Assembly: GCF_004341245.1 (NCBI RefSeq)
Contig: NZ_SLWY01000008.1
Coordinates: 143,560 to 207,559 of the forward strand
From: Plasticicumulans lactativorans
GTDB taxonomy: Bacteria; Pseudomonadota; Gammaproteobacteria; Competibacterales; Competibacteraceae
Length of the DNA stretch: 64,000 nt
Direction: 5' to 3'
Positions 20,011 through 32,595 of this stretch are shown one piece after another. The notes under the pieces were generated by a model. The model was not told where the DNA came from and did no database searches. It was given only the letters and a program-made list of their open reading frames with translations. Within the stretch, counting starts at the first letter, position 1. The number at the start of each line of letters is the position of its first letter. The position numbers were made by a program, and so were the translations under genes.

Positions 20011-20748
20011 TCAGCCGAGCCGGGCCGCCTGCACCGCGACGTGCCCGGCCAAGGCCGAGACGAACGTCCGCAAGCCGGTCAGCGCGGATATTTCTGCATA
20101 GGCCCCGGTCTCGGCGGCACTGCGCGGCGCGGCGATCAGCGCGGCCGCCGTATACAACTGCTCCCGGACCAGCTTCTGGCACAGCAGGTCGTAGCGCCTG
20201 AGGTAGGAGGCACCTGCGAATTCAGCGAGCACCGGGAAATGCCGCGATGAGTCCTTTACCGCCGAACGCGACCCCTGCGCATCTTCGACCAGCATCAGCC
20301 AGCCCACGAAAGGACGCGGCTGTTCGCCAAAGGCCCCTTCGCGATAGGCGGTCCACAGGTCGTGCGCAGTGCCGATCGCCTCCTCGGTCCGGTTGTTGAA
20401 ATTGTTCCCGAACGAGCCGACCTGGCTTTTCAACTCGATGGCCGCGACCAGTTCGCCCCGGTACACGACCAGGAGATCCCACAGCTTCGTCGGCCGGAAG
20501 TAGCCCGGCAGCGTCAGCATCGCCCGGTCGCGGTGAATGTCCGCATGCGCCAAACCGTTGGCACGCACGATGTCAACCATCAAGGCGAGGAACCCGTCCA
20601 TGTTCTTGCCGGCGGTGACGCCCGCCCGTTCGCCCTGATCGACTTTGCCGGATTCCCTCTGTTTTCGTTCCGCTGCTGCCCGCTTGAGCCAGAAAGCTTT
20701 CACGGCCGCGCCGGCCTTGCGTTCGTAATCGACGAGATCGAGGGCCAT
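20011..20748 (-). CDS. Type II restriction endonuclease, PaeR7I/XhoI family
   Basis: 245-residue protein strongly resembling PaeR7I (246 residues), which cuts CTCGAG. Diagnostic stretches are [50 protein letters not shown] and [19 protein letters not shown]. The PD-(D/E)xK-type catalytic core is visible as [21 protein letters not shown] (Asp, then ExK, about residues 88-108). The ATG follows the methyltransferase stop codon without a spacer, so expression is tied to that gene. Base composition is clearly less GC-biased than the flanks, consistent with horizontal transfer. CTCGAG specificity is inferred from the family. Confidence 0.88.
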   Translation of the reverse strand: MALDLVDYERKAGAAVKAFWLKRAAAERKQRESGKVDQGERAGVTAGKNMDGFLALMVDIVRANGLAHADIHRDRAMLTLPGYFRPTKLWDLLVVYRGELVAAIELKSQVGSFGNNFNNRTEEAIGTAHDLWTAYREGAFGEQPRPFVGWLMLVEDAQGSRSAVKDSSRHFPVLAEFAGASYLRRYDLLCQKLVREQLYTAAALIAAPRSAAETGAYAEISALTGLRTFVSALAGHVAVQAARLG

Positions 20749-22485
<1,737 letters not shown>

Positions 22486-22691
22486 CGCCTGCCTACCTCC
22501 CGCCTACTCACGAACCTTCGTTAAACAGCTTCGGCGAGCAGCCGTTACGCATGTTACCGGCACGCCTGTGCCATCCCGGGGCGAAGCCCGCAAGCGTTTC
22601 TCACCACCCTGCCGCGCACACTCGAAACCGGCCATGCGGTGCGGGAATTCGGAACGATCGGCTGCCGCCGTGGCCGACGGCCTGCGCCGGC
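22486..22691. other. Spacer between the restriction-modification genes and gntR
   Basis: About 206 bases without a convincing gene. It holds the methyltransferase ribosome site at its left end and presumably the promoter of the restriction-modification operon and the 3' end of the gntR transcript. No att-like repeats or integrase remnants were seen. Confidence 0.4.
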
Positions 22692-23708
22692 TCAGGTGCT
22701 CTGGCGGACCACCAGACTGAAGCCGAGGTCGCGCTGGCCGTCCGCCGGGGGCTCGCCGGCGATCGCGGCCAGCAGCAGGTCGGCCGCCGCGACGCCGATC
22801 TGGTGGCGCGGCGTCGCGATCGTGGTCAGCGCCGGGTTGATGCAGGCGGACATCTCCAGGTCGTTGAAGCCGGCGATCGCGAGCCGGCCGGGCACGTCGA
22901 TGCCGCGGCGCTGGCATTCGAAGATCGCCCCCCAGGCGAGGTCGTCGTTGCAGCAGAACACGGCGTCGCAGTCGGGTGCCTGCTGCAGCAGCCGGCCGAG
23001 CAGCTCCCCGCCCAGGTGCACGCTCGACGGATCGGGCACTGCGACTTCGAGCCGTGGGTCGTCACCGCCCACCTCGCGCACGGCGCAGCGGTAGCCCTCG
23101 CCGCGCAGGCGCACGCGCTCGTCGAGCTGGGCGGCGACGTAGGCGATGCGCCGGTGGCCGCGCTCCAGCAGGTGGCGCGTCAGCGCGTAGCCGGCCTTGA
23201 TCTGCGAGAAGCCGACGCAGAGGCCGTCGGCGGACAGGTCCATCATCCGCACCACCGGCACCCCCGCGTGCGCGAGCAGCGCCCGCGCGCCCTCGGTCTG
23301 CGCCTGGCCGGTCAGCAGCACGCCGTCGGGGCGGTGTTCGAGGTAGGCGCGCAGCCGCCGCTCCTCGACCTCCGCCGAGTAGCCGGTGTCGCCGATCAGC
23401 AACTGGTAGCCGAACGGGTCCAGGCGTTCGCTGATGCCGCGCAGGGTGTCGACGAACACCGCGTTCGACAGCGACGGCACCAGCACCGCCACCGTGAACG
23501 ACTGCCGCGAGGCCAGCGCGCGCGCCGAGCGGTCGGGGACGTAGCCGAGTTCGCGCACGGCGATCTCGATGCGTTCGCGCAGTTCGCTGGACACCTTGTC
23601 GGGCGTGTTCAGCGCGCGCGACACGGTGATGGCACTGACCCGCGCGTGGCGCGCGACGTCGCTGAGCGTGGCGCGGCCCGAGGCGCGGGGGTGGCGGGGA
23701 TCGGACAT
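22692..23708 (-). CDS. gntR: LacI-family repressor of gluconate genes (GntR)
   Basis: 338-residue LacI/GalR repressor. The N-terminal helix-turn-helix and hinge read TLSDVARHARVSAITVSRALN (about residues 16-36) then PDKVSSELRERI and LGYVPDRSARALA; the periplasmic-binding-like core follows (VAVLVPSLSNAVFVDTLRGI, LLTGQAQTEGARALL, IAGFNDLEMS). It is most like GntR repressors, which release DNA on binding gluconate or 6-phosphogluconate. The ATG at 23708 was chosen because it sits just before the HTH; an upstream ATG at 23801 adds unrelated residues. Divergent from gntK-gntT, with two operator-like repeats between. Confidence 0.88.
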   Translation of the reverse strand: MSDPRHPRASGRATLSDVARHARVSAITVSRALNTPDKVSSELRERIEIAVRELGYVPDRSARALASRQSFTVAVLVPSLSNAVFVDTLRGISERLDPFGYQLLIGDTGYSAEVEERRLRAYLEHRPDGVLLTGQAQTEGARALLAHAGVPVVRMMDLSADGLCVGFSQIKAGYALTRHLLERGHRRIAYVAAQLDERVRLRGEGYRCAVREVGGDDPRLEVAVPDPSSVHLGGELLGRLLQQAPDCDAVFCCNDDLAWGAIFECQRRGIDVPGRLAIAGFNDLEMSACINPALTTIATPRHQIGVAAADLLLAAIAGEPPADGQRDLGFSLVVRQST

Positions 23709-23837
23709 GGGACGTAGGGACGATCGCGGGGCCGGGAGCAGGCGACGGATTCTGGCACACATCGGACACCGCCGTGCCGACCCGGCCGACGCTGGAGTCA
23801 CACTAAAAATTTCTCACACCCCCTTTCACTCCTGCTA

Positions 23838-23875
23838 ATGGTTGCGCTAACATTTACCCATGGTTGCGCTAACAT
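23838..23875 (+). promoter_or_regulatory. Two tandem GntR operator-like repeats before gntK
   Basis: The 16-mer ATGGTTGCGCTAACAT occurs twice, at 23838-23853 and 23860-23875, with starts 22 bases apart (about two helical turns). Each copy is a pseudo-palindrome around a central GCGC/CG, as in LacI-family operators. A plausible promoter is TTTCAC (23824-23829) and TAACAT (23848-23853) with an 18-base spacer, so the first repeat covers the -10. This suggests repression of gntKT by the divergent GntR. It also argues against a gntK start at 23860, inside the second repeat. Confidence 0.75.
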
Positions 23876-23961
23876 CGACGTTCCAGACGCACCGCAACCC
23901 GACATCGCCCGGTAATCGACCACCCGACCGGGCCTCACCAACACCAGAGCAGGAGATCACG

Positions 23962-24468
23962 ATGGGCACCACCGGCATCTACGTCGTCATGGGCGTGAGC
24001 GGCTGCGGCAAGAGCACGGTCGGCGAAGCGCTCGCCGCGCACCTCGGCGTCGAGTTCATCGAGGGCGACCGCGTCCACCCGCCGGAGAACGTCGCGCGCA
24101 TGGCCGCCGGCATCCCCCTCACCGATGCCGACCGCCAGGGCTGGCTCGAAGCGCTGGCCGGCCACATCGCCGACGCCCGCCGCGCGGAACGCGGCCTCGT
24201 GGTGTCGTGCTCGGCGCTCAAGCGCCGCTACCGCGACATCCTGCGCAGCGGTGCCAGCGACGTGCGCTTCGTGTTCCTGAAGGGTGAACGCGACCTGCTC
24301 GCCGCACGCATGACCGAGCGTCCCGGCCACTACATGCCGGTGAGCCTGCTCGACAGCCAGTTCGCCGCCCTCGAAGAGCCCGCGGCGGACGAAAACGCCT
24401 GGATCTTCGACGTCGCACAAGCCCCCGAGGCCATCGTCAGCGCGCTGATCGCGCGCATCGACGGCTGA
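23962..24468 (+). CDS. gntK: Gluconokinase
   Basis: 168-residue P-loop gluconokinase that makes 6-phosphogluconate from gluconate and ATP. Walker A is GVSGCGKST (residues 11-19); EFIEGDRVHPPENVARMAAGIPLTDADRQGWLE and VSCSALKRRYRDILR are family signatures, and MTERPGHYMPVSLLDSQFAALE lies at the C-terminal side. An AGGAG ribosome site precedes the ATG at 23962. Length matches E. coli GntK/IdnK. First gene of the gntK-gntT unit; its product enters the ED pathway encoded at 56-59 kb. Confidence 0.95.
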   Translation: MGTTGIYVVMGVSGCGKSTVGEALAAHLGVEFIEGDRVHPPENVARMAAGIPLTDADRQGWLEALAGHIADARRAERGLVVSCSALKRRYRDILRSGASDVRFVFLKGERDLLAARMTERPGHYMPVSLLDSQFAALEEPAADENAWIFDVAQAPEAIVSALIARIDG

Positions 24469-24576
24469 GGGCCCGCTCCACCCCCACCCGACAAGCCCAC
24501 CAGACGTGCGCGCAACGCACGCCCCGGGCGGTCACGGGCATACCGCTACCCCGCTGCAAACGCCGGAGGAGGCATC

Positions 24577-25929
24577 ATGTTTGGCTTGAGTACCGAAACA
24601 TTCCTGCTGCTGGACGCGCTGGTCTCGATCATCGGCCTGATCATCCTGATCACGCGCTTCAAGGTGCACCCGTTCATCGCGTTGACGATCGCCGCCGGCT
24701 TCCTCGGCCTGACCTCGGGCATGCCGGTCGCGCAGGTGATGAAGAGCTTCCAGGACGGCTTCGGCGGCGTGCTGGGCTTCGTCGGCATCGTCCTCGGCCT
24801 GGGCACCATGCTCGGCAAGATGATGGCCGAGTCCGGCGGCGCCGATCAGATCGCCCGCACCCTCGTCAACGCCTTCGGCAAGGAGCGCGTGCACTGGGCG
24901 ATGATGTTCGCGGCCTTCCTGGTCGGCATCCCGCTGTTCTTCGAAATCGGCTTCGTGCTGCTGATCCCGCTCGTGTTCATCGTCGCCAAGCGCACCGGCG
25001 TGTCGCTGATCAAGATCGGCATCCCGCTGCTGGCCGGCCTGTCGGTGGTGCACGGCCTGGTGCCGCCGCACCCGGGCCCGCTGCTCGCGATCGGCATCTT
25101 CGGCGCCGACATCGGCAAGACCATCTTCTACGGCCTGATCGTCGGCCTGCCCACCGCCATCATCGCCGGCCCGATCTTCGGCATGCTGATCAGCAAGTAC
25201 GTGCCCGGCACCCCGTCGCAGGAACTGATGGACCAGCTCGCCCACGATCCCGAGGCCCGCGAGCTCCCCGGCTTCGGCGTCACGCTGGTGACCGTGCTGC
25301 TGCCGGTGTTCCTGATGCTGCTGAAGACCTTCGCCGACGTCGCCCTGCCCGAGACCAGCGCCTTCCGCTCCTGGATGGACATGATCGGTCACCCGATCAC
25401 CGCGCTGCTCGCCGCCCTGCTGCTCGCGCTGTACACCTTCGGCACCGCCCGCGGCTTCGGTACCAAGCAGATCCTGAAGTTCCTCGACGACAGCCTCGCG
25501 CCGACCGCGGCGATCATCCTGATCATCGGTGCCGGCGGCGGCTTCAAGCAGATGCTCGTCGCCAGCGGCGTCGGCAAGGCGATCGGTGAAATGGCCGTGC
25601 ACGCCCAGCTCTCGCCGATCCTGCTCGCCTGGCTGGTCGCCGGCCTGATCCGCATCGCCACCGGCTCCGCCACCGTGGCCACGATCACCGGCGCCGGCAT
25701 CGTCGCCCCGGTGGTCTCCATGGTCCCGGGCGTCAACCGCGAACTGCTGGTGCTCGCCACCGGTGCCGGCTCGCTGATCCTCTCCCACGTCAACGACGCC
25801 GGGTTCTGGCTGGTCAAGCAGTACTTCAACATGTCGGTCACGGAGACCTTCAAGACCTGGACGGTGATGGAAACGCTGATCTCGGTGGTCGGCATCGTCC
25901 TGATCATGCTGCTCTCCGCCTTCGTCTGA
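24577..25929 (+). CDS. gntT: Gluconate:H+ symporter (GntP family)
   Basis: 450-residue inner-membrane permease with about 12-14 hydrophobic helices. GntP-family segments include FQDGFGGVLGFVGIVLGLGTMLGKMM, GLVPPHPGPLLAIG, AGGGFKQMLVASGVG, RIATGSATVATITGAGI and LSHVNDAGFWLVKQYFNMS. A GGAGGAGG site lies 5-8 bases before the ATG. It follows gntK by 108 bases and should be in the same operon. A good intrinsic terminator follows at 25971. Substrate gluconate is inferred from gntK and gntR; related family members carry other sugar acids. Confidence 0.93.
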   Translation: MFGLSTETFLLLDALVSIIGLIILITRFKVHPFIALTIAAGFLGLTSGMPVAQVMKSFQDGFGGVLGFVGIVLGLGTMLGKMMAESGGADQIARTLVNAFGKERVHWAMMFAAFLVGIPLFFEIGFVLLIPLVFIVAKRTGVSLIKIGIPLLAGLSVVHGLVPPHPGPLLAIGIFGADIGKTIFYGLIVGLPTAIIAGPIFGMLISKYVPGTPSQELMDQLAHDPEARELPGFGVTLVTVLLPVFLMLLKTFADVALPETSAFRSWMDMIGHPITALLAALLLALYTFGTARGFGTKQILKFLDDSLAPTAAIILIIGAGGGFKQMLVASGVGKAIGEMAVHAQLSPILLAWLVAGLIRIATGSATVATITGAGIVAPVVSMVPGVNRELLVLATGAGSLILSHVNDAGFWLVKQYFNMSVTETFKTWTVMETLISVVGIVLIMLLSAFV

Positions 25930-25970
25930 CGCGCCCGGCGGCACCCGCCGCCGGCACCGCCCCGCCTCCC

Positions 25971-26000
25971 AGGCCCGCGCGAGCGGGCCTGTTCCTTTGT
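25971..26000 (+). terminator. Intrinsic terminator after gntT
   Basis: Perfect stem AGGCCCGC/GCGGGCCT with a 4-base loop at 25971-25990, followed by a T-rich tract (GTTCCTTTGT). Confidence 0.75.
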
Positions 26001-26015
26001 GCCCGCCGCGAAACG

Positions 26016-26678
26016 TCAGCGCGAATGACCGGTGAAGCGCTCGCGGCGGAAGTGCCCGCTGACGAAGTCGACGAAGGCACGGGGCTTGGCCGGCAGCAGC
26101 GTGCGGCTCGCGTAGTAGAGCGAGATCGCGCCAGCGTCGGCGTACCAGCCCGGCAGCCGCCGCACCAGTTCCCCGCGCTCCAGCCACGGCAGCACGTCCG
26201 CCACCGCGAGCAGCGCGACGCCGAGGCCGAGCAGCGCCGCCTCGCGCATCGCGGCGGGTTCGTCGAGCACGAGGATTTCGGCGAGGGTGGCCACGTGCTC
26301 GTGGCCCGCGGCGTCGCGCAGGGTCCAGGGGTGCACGCGGCCGCTGCCGCGCACGCGCATGACGATGCCGGCGAACGCGGCGAGGTCGGCGGGCCCGGCC
26401 GGCGGCGTGCGCCCGGCAAGCCACCGCGGGGCGGCGACGATGTGGGCGGGGGCGAGCGGGCGCGACACCACCCCCGGCGCCAGCGCGAAGCCGCCGCCGA
26501 TGGCGGCGTCGTAGCCCTCGCCGATCAGGTCGACGCTGCGGTTCTCGAAGTGCCACTCCGGGCGGGTGCCCGGGTAGCGCGCGAGGAAGGCCGGCAACAG
26601 ACGCAGTTCCCCGACGGCCCGCTGCCGGCGCTGAACCTCGTCAAGTTCGGCTGACGACGCACCGCCGCCTCCCCGCAC
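26016..26678 (-). pseudogene. Truncated LysR-type regulator (effector-binding part only)
   Basis: The reading frame encodes the effector-binding domain of a LysR-type regulator (for example NRSVDLIGEGYDAAIGGGF and LPAKPRAFVDFVSGHFRRE), but the N-terminal winged-helix DNA-binding region (about 90 residues) is absent. The normal stretch between the linker and the first lobe also appears shortened: VGELR runs straight into LLPAFLARYP where intact relatives have about 12-15 more residues. Upstream sequence is low-complexity and REP-like rather than coding. Best read as a decayed gene left by deletion; a functional protein lacking DNA binding is unlikely. Confidence 0.7.
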
Positions 26679-26701
26679 TCACCCCCTCGCCCGCTGTTAC
26701 T

Positions 26702-26724
26702 CCCCTCTCCCCCGGGGAGAGGGG
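26702..26724. repeat. REP-like GC palindrome
   Basis: Perfect inverted repeat CCCCTCTCCCC/GGGGAGAGGGG with a single-base centre, followed by GGGGGTGAGGG. This type of extragenic palindrome is common in dispersed copies in GC-rich gammaproteobacteria. It lies in the spacer between the LysR remnant and the DUF4143 gene, where it may mark a deletion or rearrangement point. Confidence 0.55.
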
Positions 26725-26836
26725 CCGGGGGTGAGGGTTCTTTCCGCCCCTACCCCTACCCCTGCCGTTGGCCCGTGCCGCCCGGCCGTTCGACCACCAC
26801 GACGTAGTCATCGACCCGCACGCTCAATGGCGGCGT

Positions 26837-28294
26837 TCATGCGTCCTCGGCGTCGGGCTGGCGCAGTTCCGACGCCCCCATCCAGTAGCACAGCAGCGGT
26901 GCGGGGATGCGCATGATTCGGGTCACCGCCGCGCTGGCCGGGGGCAGTTCCGTCATCGGTCCGAAGTCATCGAGTGATTTGGTGACGACGTAGCCACGGG
27001 CGATGTCCTTCTGCGCACATAGCTCGATCAGCCCTTTCAACTCGCGCGCACCGGTGTGCTGGGCACGGTACTTGACCTCGAAGGGGATCAGCTGCTGACC
27101 GATCTCGGCCACCAGATCGACTTCGTGGCCCCGTTTGCCGTGCCAGTAGGTGAAGCGCACGTTACGGGCGTAGTAGCGGGCGAACAGGTGCTTGAAGACG
27201 GCGGTTTCGGTGGCCACACCCAGCAGGGCCGGGTCGTCGATCACGCCCTTGCCCTTGAGCAGTACCGCTGGCGCGATGGCGGCGTCGGCCAGGTAGATCT
27301 TGAAACGGCCCTTCAGTACGTCCTTGCCATAGCCGAAGGGTGGCAGGCGGTAGATCAGATGGCAGGCCTCCAGCAACTCGATGAAGTGCTGGGCGGTGGG
27401 GCGTTTGACTTCGAGGTTGCCGGACAGGTCGCTGATGTTGAGCAACCCGCCGTCGTGCATGCACAGGTAGAGGAAGGTGTGCTCCAGGTCCAGCACGCGG
27501 CGCACGCCGAACAGCGCCGTCATGTCGCGCTTGAGCACCTTGTCGATGATGTCCTCGCGCAGCAGGCGCTGCGCCTGGGTGATGCTCTCGACCTGCGCAG
27601 TCTGCGGGAAGCCGCCCCGGATCAGATACTCGTGAAAATGCCCGACATAGGGGGCGGCCAGTTCCCGTGCCCGGTAGAACCGCGGCTGCGGCCACTCGAA
27701 CAGCTCGACGAGGCTCGCGAGCGGCGGCAGAAGCGGCAGTTGCAGTTGCTTGATCTGCAGGTATTCGTAGAACGACAGCGTGGTCAGCCGGATGGTGTGC
27801 CAGCGCCCCACGCCCGATTCCGGCTCGGTCTGCACCAGCGGCATGGCCGAGCCGGTGAAGACGATGCGGCGCTGCTTGTTGAAGTCGATCTGGTGTTTGA
27901 CCCAGGTGCCCCAGTCGCGGATGAACTGCGCTTCGTCGAGAAACAGGTATTCCGGACCGTCAGCACGCGGTTCGCGCTCGCGCCAGGCCTCCAGCACGGC
28001 CTCGATGCCGGCCAGCTTGAGCAACGGATGGTCGAAGGTGGCGTAGAGGATGTTGGCCGAGGGCACACCCTGTTTGAGCAGGGCGTCGACCTGCTGCAGC
28101 AGCAGGGTCGTCTTGCCCACCTGCCGTGCCCCTGACACCAGAATCGCCCGATGGACGGGCGGGCTTGCGACCCAGCGGTCGAGTTCGCTCCAGGCGGCGC
28201 GCTTCCACGCCGGCAGGTCGGCAATCGGCTCACCCCGCCACCATGGATTGAAGGGGGACAGGACGGCGACGAGTTCTTTCCTTGAAACTTGCAT
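26837..28294 (-). CDS. AAA ATPase with DUF4143 (archaeal-type ATPase fold)
   Basis: 485-residue P-loop ATPase followed by a DUF4143 nuclease-like domain. Walker A is GARQVGKTT (residues 55-63), Walker B is EYLFLDEAQ near residue 118, and an arginine-containing sensor region FTGSAMPL follows. DUF4143 features at the C-terminus are HEVDLVAEIGQQLIPFEVKY (PD-(D/E)xK-like D...ExK, about residues 398-417) and IARGYVVTK. Such proteins are widespread, variable and often mobile; the role is unknown, with defence or DNA repair proposed only by fold. Composition is less GC-rich than neighbours. A near-perfect palindrome lies 27 bases upstream of the ATG, suggesting specific regulation. Confidence 0.75.
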   Translation of the reverse strand: MQVSRKELVAVLSPFNPWWRGEPIADLPAWKRAAWSELDRWVASPPVHRAILVSGARQVGKTTLLLQQVDALLKQGVPSANILYATFDHPLLKLAGIEAVLEAWREREPRADGPEYLFLDEAQFIRDWGTWVKHQIDFNKQRRIVFTGSAMPLVQTEPESGVGRWHTIRLTTLSFYEYLQIKQLQLPLLPPLASLVELFEWPQPRFYRARELAAPYVGHFHEYLIRGGFPQTAQVESITQAQRLLREDIIDKVLKRDMTALFGVRRVLDLEHTFLYLCMHDGGLLNISDLSGNLEVKRPTAQHFIELLEACHLIYRLPPFGYGKDVLKGRFKIYLADAAIAPAVLLKGKGVIDDPALLGVATETAVFKHLFARYYARNVRFTYWHGKRGHEVDLVAEIGQQLIPFEVKYRAQHTGARELKGLIELCAQKDIARGYVVTKSLDDFGPMTELPPASAAVTRIMRIPAPLLCYWMGASELRQPDAEDA

Positions 28295-28320
28295 GCGGTC
28301 GCTCCGGCATTTTCATGACT

Positions 28321-28346
28321 TTATTGTCATGTACACATGACAATAA
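28321..28346. promoter_or_regulatory. 26-bp near-perfect palindrome before the DUF4143 gene
   Basis: Arms of 12 bases, TTATTGTCATGT and ACATGACAATAA, are exact reverse complements around a 2-base AC centre. The site ends 27 bases before the ATG at 28294, between the likely promoter and the CGGAG ribosome site. It is AT-rich in a strongly GC-rich background. It looks like a dimeric repressor operator, but no regulator gene is adjacent. Confidence 0.7.
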
Positions 28347-28568
28347 TCCATTCCTTTTGCAGAAAAACTCCGCTAACGGTGCAAGGTGCGCCGCGCTTCC
28401 CGTCCGGCCGGCGCTGCGTGGGCAGGCGCGCCGTCGACGCTCCTGCCCGCTATGCCGCGTGCTCCGCACGGCCGGCATCCCGGCCGGCCCGTTCGCAGTC
28501 AGTACTGCGCCCCCGCGGGGCGCAGCCTGGTCTCGACCGGGCCATTCGCCGCACGGCGGCCCGCCGGC
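28347..28568. terminator. Spacer downstream of nrdB with a GC-rich hairpin
   Basis: No gene is supported in these 222 bases. The best structure is the inverted repeat CTGCGCCCC/GGGGCGCAG at 28505-28525 (3-base loop), a candidate terminator for the minus-strand nrdAB transcript, though no clear T-run follows. A smaller GGCCGG/CCGGCC pair lies near 28480. Confidence 0.4.
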
Positions 28569-29704
<1,136 letters not shown>

Positions 29705-29708
<4 letters not shown>

Positions 29709-32458
29709 TGGCAGGCCTCGCAGTCGGCGCCGTCGAGGCCGCAGGCGCGCGGCGCGGCCTCGGTCTCGGCCTGAACCGGCCCGGTGCGGGTGGCGGCGAG
29801 GGTGCGCAGGTAGTAGGTGGTCTTGAGGCCGCGACGCCAGGCGAGGCGGTAGAGCGCGTCGAGCTGGCGGCCGGAGGTGCCGGCGACGTAGAGGTTCAGC
29901 GACTGCGCCTGGTCGATCCACTTCTGGCGCCGCGCCGCGGCCTCGATCAGCCAGCTCGGGTCGATCTCGAAGGCGGTGGCGTAGAGCGCCTTGAGCTCGG
30001 CCGGCACGCGGTCGATGCGCCCGAGCGCGCCGTCGAAGTACTTGAGGTCGGCGATCATCACCTCGTCCCACAGCCCGCGGCGCTGCAGCTCGCGCACCAG
30101 GTCGGCGTTGACCACGGTGAACTCGCCCGACAGGTTCGATTTGACGTAGAGGTTCTGGTAGTCGGGCTCGATCGAGGCGCTGACGCCGACGATGTTGGAG
30201 ATGGTCGCGGTGGGCGCGATCGCCACGCAGTTGGAGTTGCGCATGCCGACGGCGCGGATGCGCGCGCGCAGCGCCTCCCAGTCGAGGCTGCTGCCGGTGT
30301 CGACCTCGAGCTCGCCGGGCTCGCGCGCCGCGGCGAGGCGGGCGAGGCTGTCGGGCGGCAGCACGCCCTGCTCCCACAGGCTGCCGGCGAAGCTCGAATA
30401 GCGCCCGCGCTCCGCGGCGAGCTCGGTCGAGGCGCGGTAGGCGTGGTAGCAGAGGAGCTCCATCGAGCGGTCGGCGAACGCCACCGCGGCCTCGCTCGCG
30501 TAGGGGATGCCGAGCGCGTGCAGGCAGTCGGCGAAGCCCATGAGGCCGAGCCCGACCGGGCGGTGCCGCAGGTTGGCGCGGCGCGCCTTGGGGGTGGCGT
30601 AGAGGTTGGCGTCGATGACGTTGTCGAGCATGCGCATCGCGGTGGTGACGGTGCGCGCGAGCTTGTCGGCGTCGAGCTCACCGTCGCGCAGGTGGGCGCG
30701 CAGGTTCACCGAGCCGAGGTTGCACACCGCGGTCTCGGTGTCGGAGGTGTTCAGCGTGATCTCGGTGCAGAGGTTGGAGCTGTGCACCACGCCGGCGTGC
30801 TGCTGCGGCGAGCGCAGGTTGCAGGCGTCCTTGAAGGTGATCCACGGATGCCCGGTCTCGAACAGCATGGTCAGCATCTTGCGCCACAGCTGCTGCGCCG
30901 GCAGGCGCCGGAACAGGCGGATCTCGCCGCGGTCGGCGGCGGCCTCGCAGGCGGTGTAGGCGGCCTCGAAGTCGCGGCCGTAGCGCTCGTGCAGGTCGGG
31001 CACGTCGAGCGGCGAGAACAGCGTCCACTCGGCGTTGGCGGCGACGCGGCGCATGAACAGGTCGGGCACCCAGTTGGCGGTGTTCATGTCGTGGGTGCGG
31101 CGGCGCTCGTCGCCGGTGTTCTTGCGCAGCTCCAGGAACTCCTCGATGTCGAGGTGCCAGGTCTCGAGGTAGGCGCACACCGCGCCCTTGCGTTTTCCAC
31201 CCTGGTTCACCGCCACCGCGGTGTCGTTGACCACCTTGAGGAAGGGGATCACGCCCTGGCTGAGGCCGTTGGTGCCGCGGATGCGCGAGCCCAGCGCGCG
31301 CACCGGGGTCCAGTCGTTGCCGAGGCCGCCGGCGTACTTCTGCAGCAGCGCGTTCTCCTTCACCGCCTGGTAGATGCTGTCGAGGTCGTCGGCGACGGTG
31401 CTCAGGTAGCACGACGACAGCTGCGGGTGGCGGGTGCCTGCGTTGAACAGCGTCGGCGTCGAGCACATGAAGTCGAACGCCGACAGCAGTTCGTAGAACG
31501 CGATCGCGCGCGCCTCGCGGTCGATCTCGCCGAGCGCGAGCCCCATCGCCACGCGCATGAAGAACACCTGCGGCAGCTCGATGCGGCGCTCGTCGACGTG
31601 CAGGAAGTAGCGGTCGTAGAGCGTCTGCAGGCCGAGGTAGCCGAACTGCAGGTCGCGCCCGGGGCACAGCGCCGCGGCCAGGCGCTCGAGGTCGAACTCG
31701 GCCAGGCACGGGTCGAGCCGCCCGGCGTCGATGCCGAGCTTCACGTAGCGCGGGAAGTACGCCGGGTAGTGCTCGGCCATCGCCGCCTGCGCGACCTCCT
31801 CGCCGAGCACCTCGCGGCGGATCGCGTGCAGTTGCAGGCGCGCGGCGACGCCGTCGTAGGCCGGCTCGCGCTCGATCAGCGTGCGCGCGGCGAGCACCAG
31901 CGCCTCGTGCACCGCGGCGGCGGGCACGCCGTCGTAGAGGCTGCGCAGCGCCTGCTCGACCACCGCCGCCGGCGCCACGCCCTCGCCGAGCCCGTCACAG
32001 GCCGCCGCCACGTGCGCGTGCAGCGCGACGCGGTCGAGCGGGCGGCGCTCGCCGCCGTCGAGCACGTGCAGCGGCGGCTCGGCCGCCGCCTGCTCGCGCA
32101 CGGCACGCTCGGCGGCGCGCTTGTCGCGGTAGAGCACGTAGGCGCGCGCCACGTCGTGCTCGCCGGCGCGCATCAGCGCGAGTTCCACCTGGTCCTGGAT
32201 GTCTTCGAGGCGCACCGCGCCGCCCGCCGGCAGGCGCCGCGCGAGCGCCGCGACCACCGCCGCGGTGAGCCGGGTGACCACCTCGCGCACGCGCGCCGAG
32301 GTGGCGCTGGGGCCGCCTTCGACGGCGACGAAGGCCTTGCTGATCGCCAGCGCGATGCGCGCGGCGTCGAACGCGACCACGCTGCCGTTGCGGCGGATCA
32401 CCTCGAGCGCGGGCGCGGCGGTGGGCGGGACGGAGGGGTTGAGCGGGGTCTGGATCAT
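29705..32458 (-). CDS. nrdA: Class Ia ribonucleotide reductase large subunit (alpha)
   Basis: 917-residue R1 subunit reducing ribonucleoside diphosphates. The N-terminus carries an ATP-cone (VIRRNGSVVAFDAARIALAI, about residues 19-38, to about 115) and a second cone-like unit (about 125-220), as in Pseudomonas-type NrdA. Catalytic elements are FNAGTRHPQLSSCYL (first redox cysteine), SNLCTEITLN (radical-site Asn-Cys-Glu) and the C-terminal redox pair in CEACQ. The start ATG at 32458 has a CAGGGAG ribosome site. The longer upstream reading frame covers the riboswitch and is not coding. Transcribed from a strong promoter at 32789-32818. Confidence 0.95.
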
Positions 32459-32595
32459 CGGGGCTCCCTGGCCGTGGCGGGGCGGGGAGCCGGCGGGAAG
32501 GCGGCGCACACGGACGGCAGCGGGGCGCGAGCCCCTGGCGGCGGCGGTGGCCACGTTCCTCCGTGGGGACACCCCGCCCCAAGGAACACGCAAAC

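Noticed and set aside
23860..23961. Upstream ATG for gntK at 23860
   Set aside because: It lies inside the second operator-like repeat; the ATG at 23962 has an AGGAG site and starts the conserved P-loop domain.
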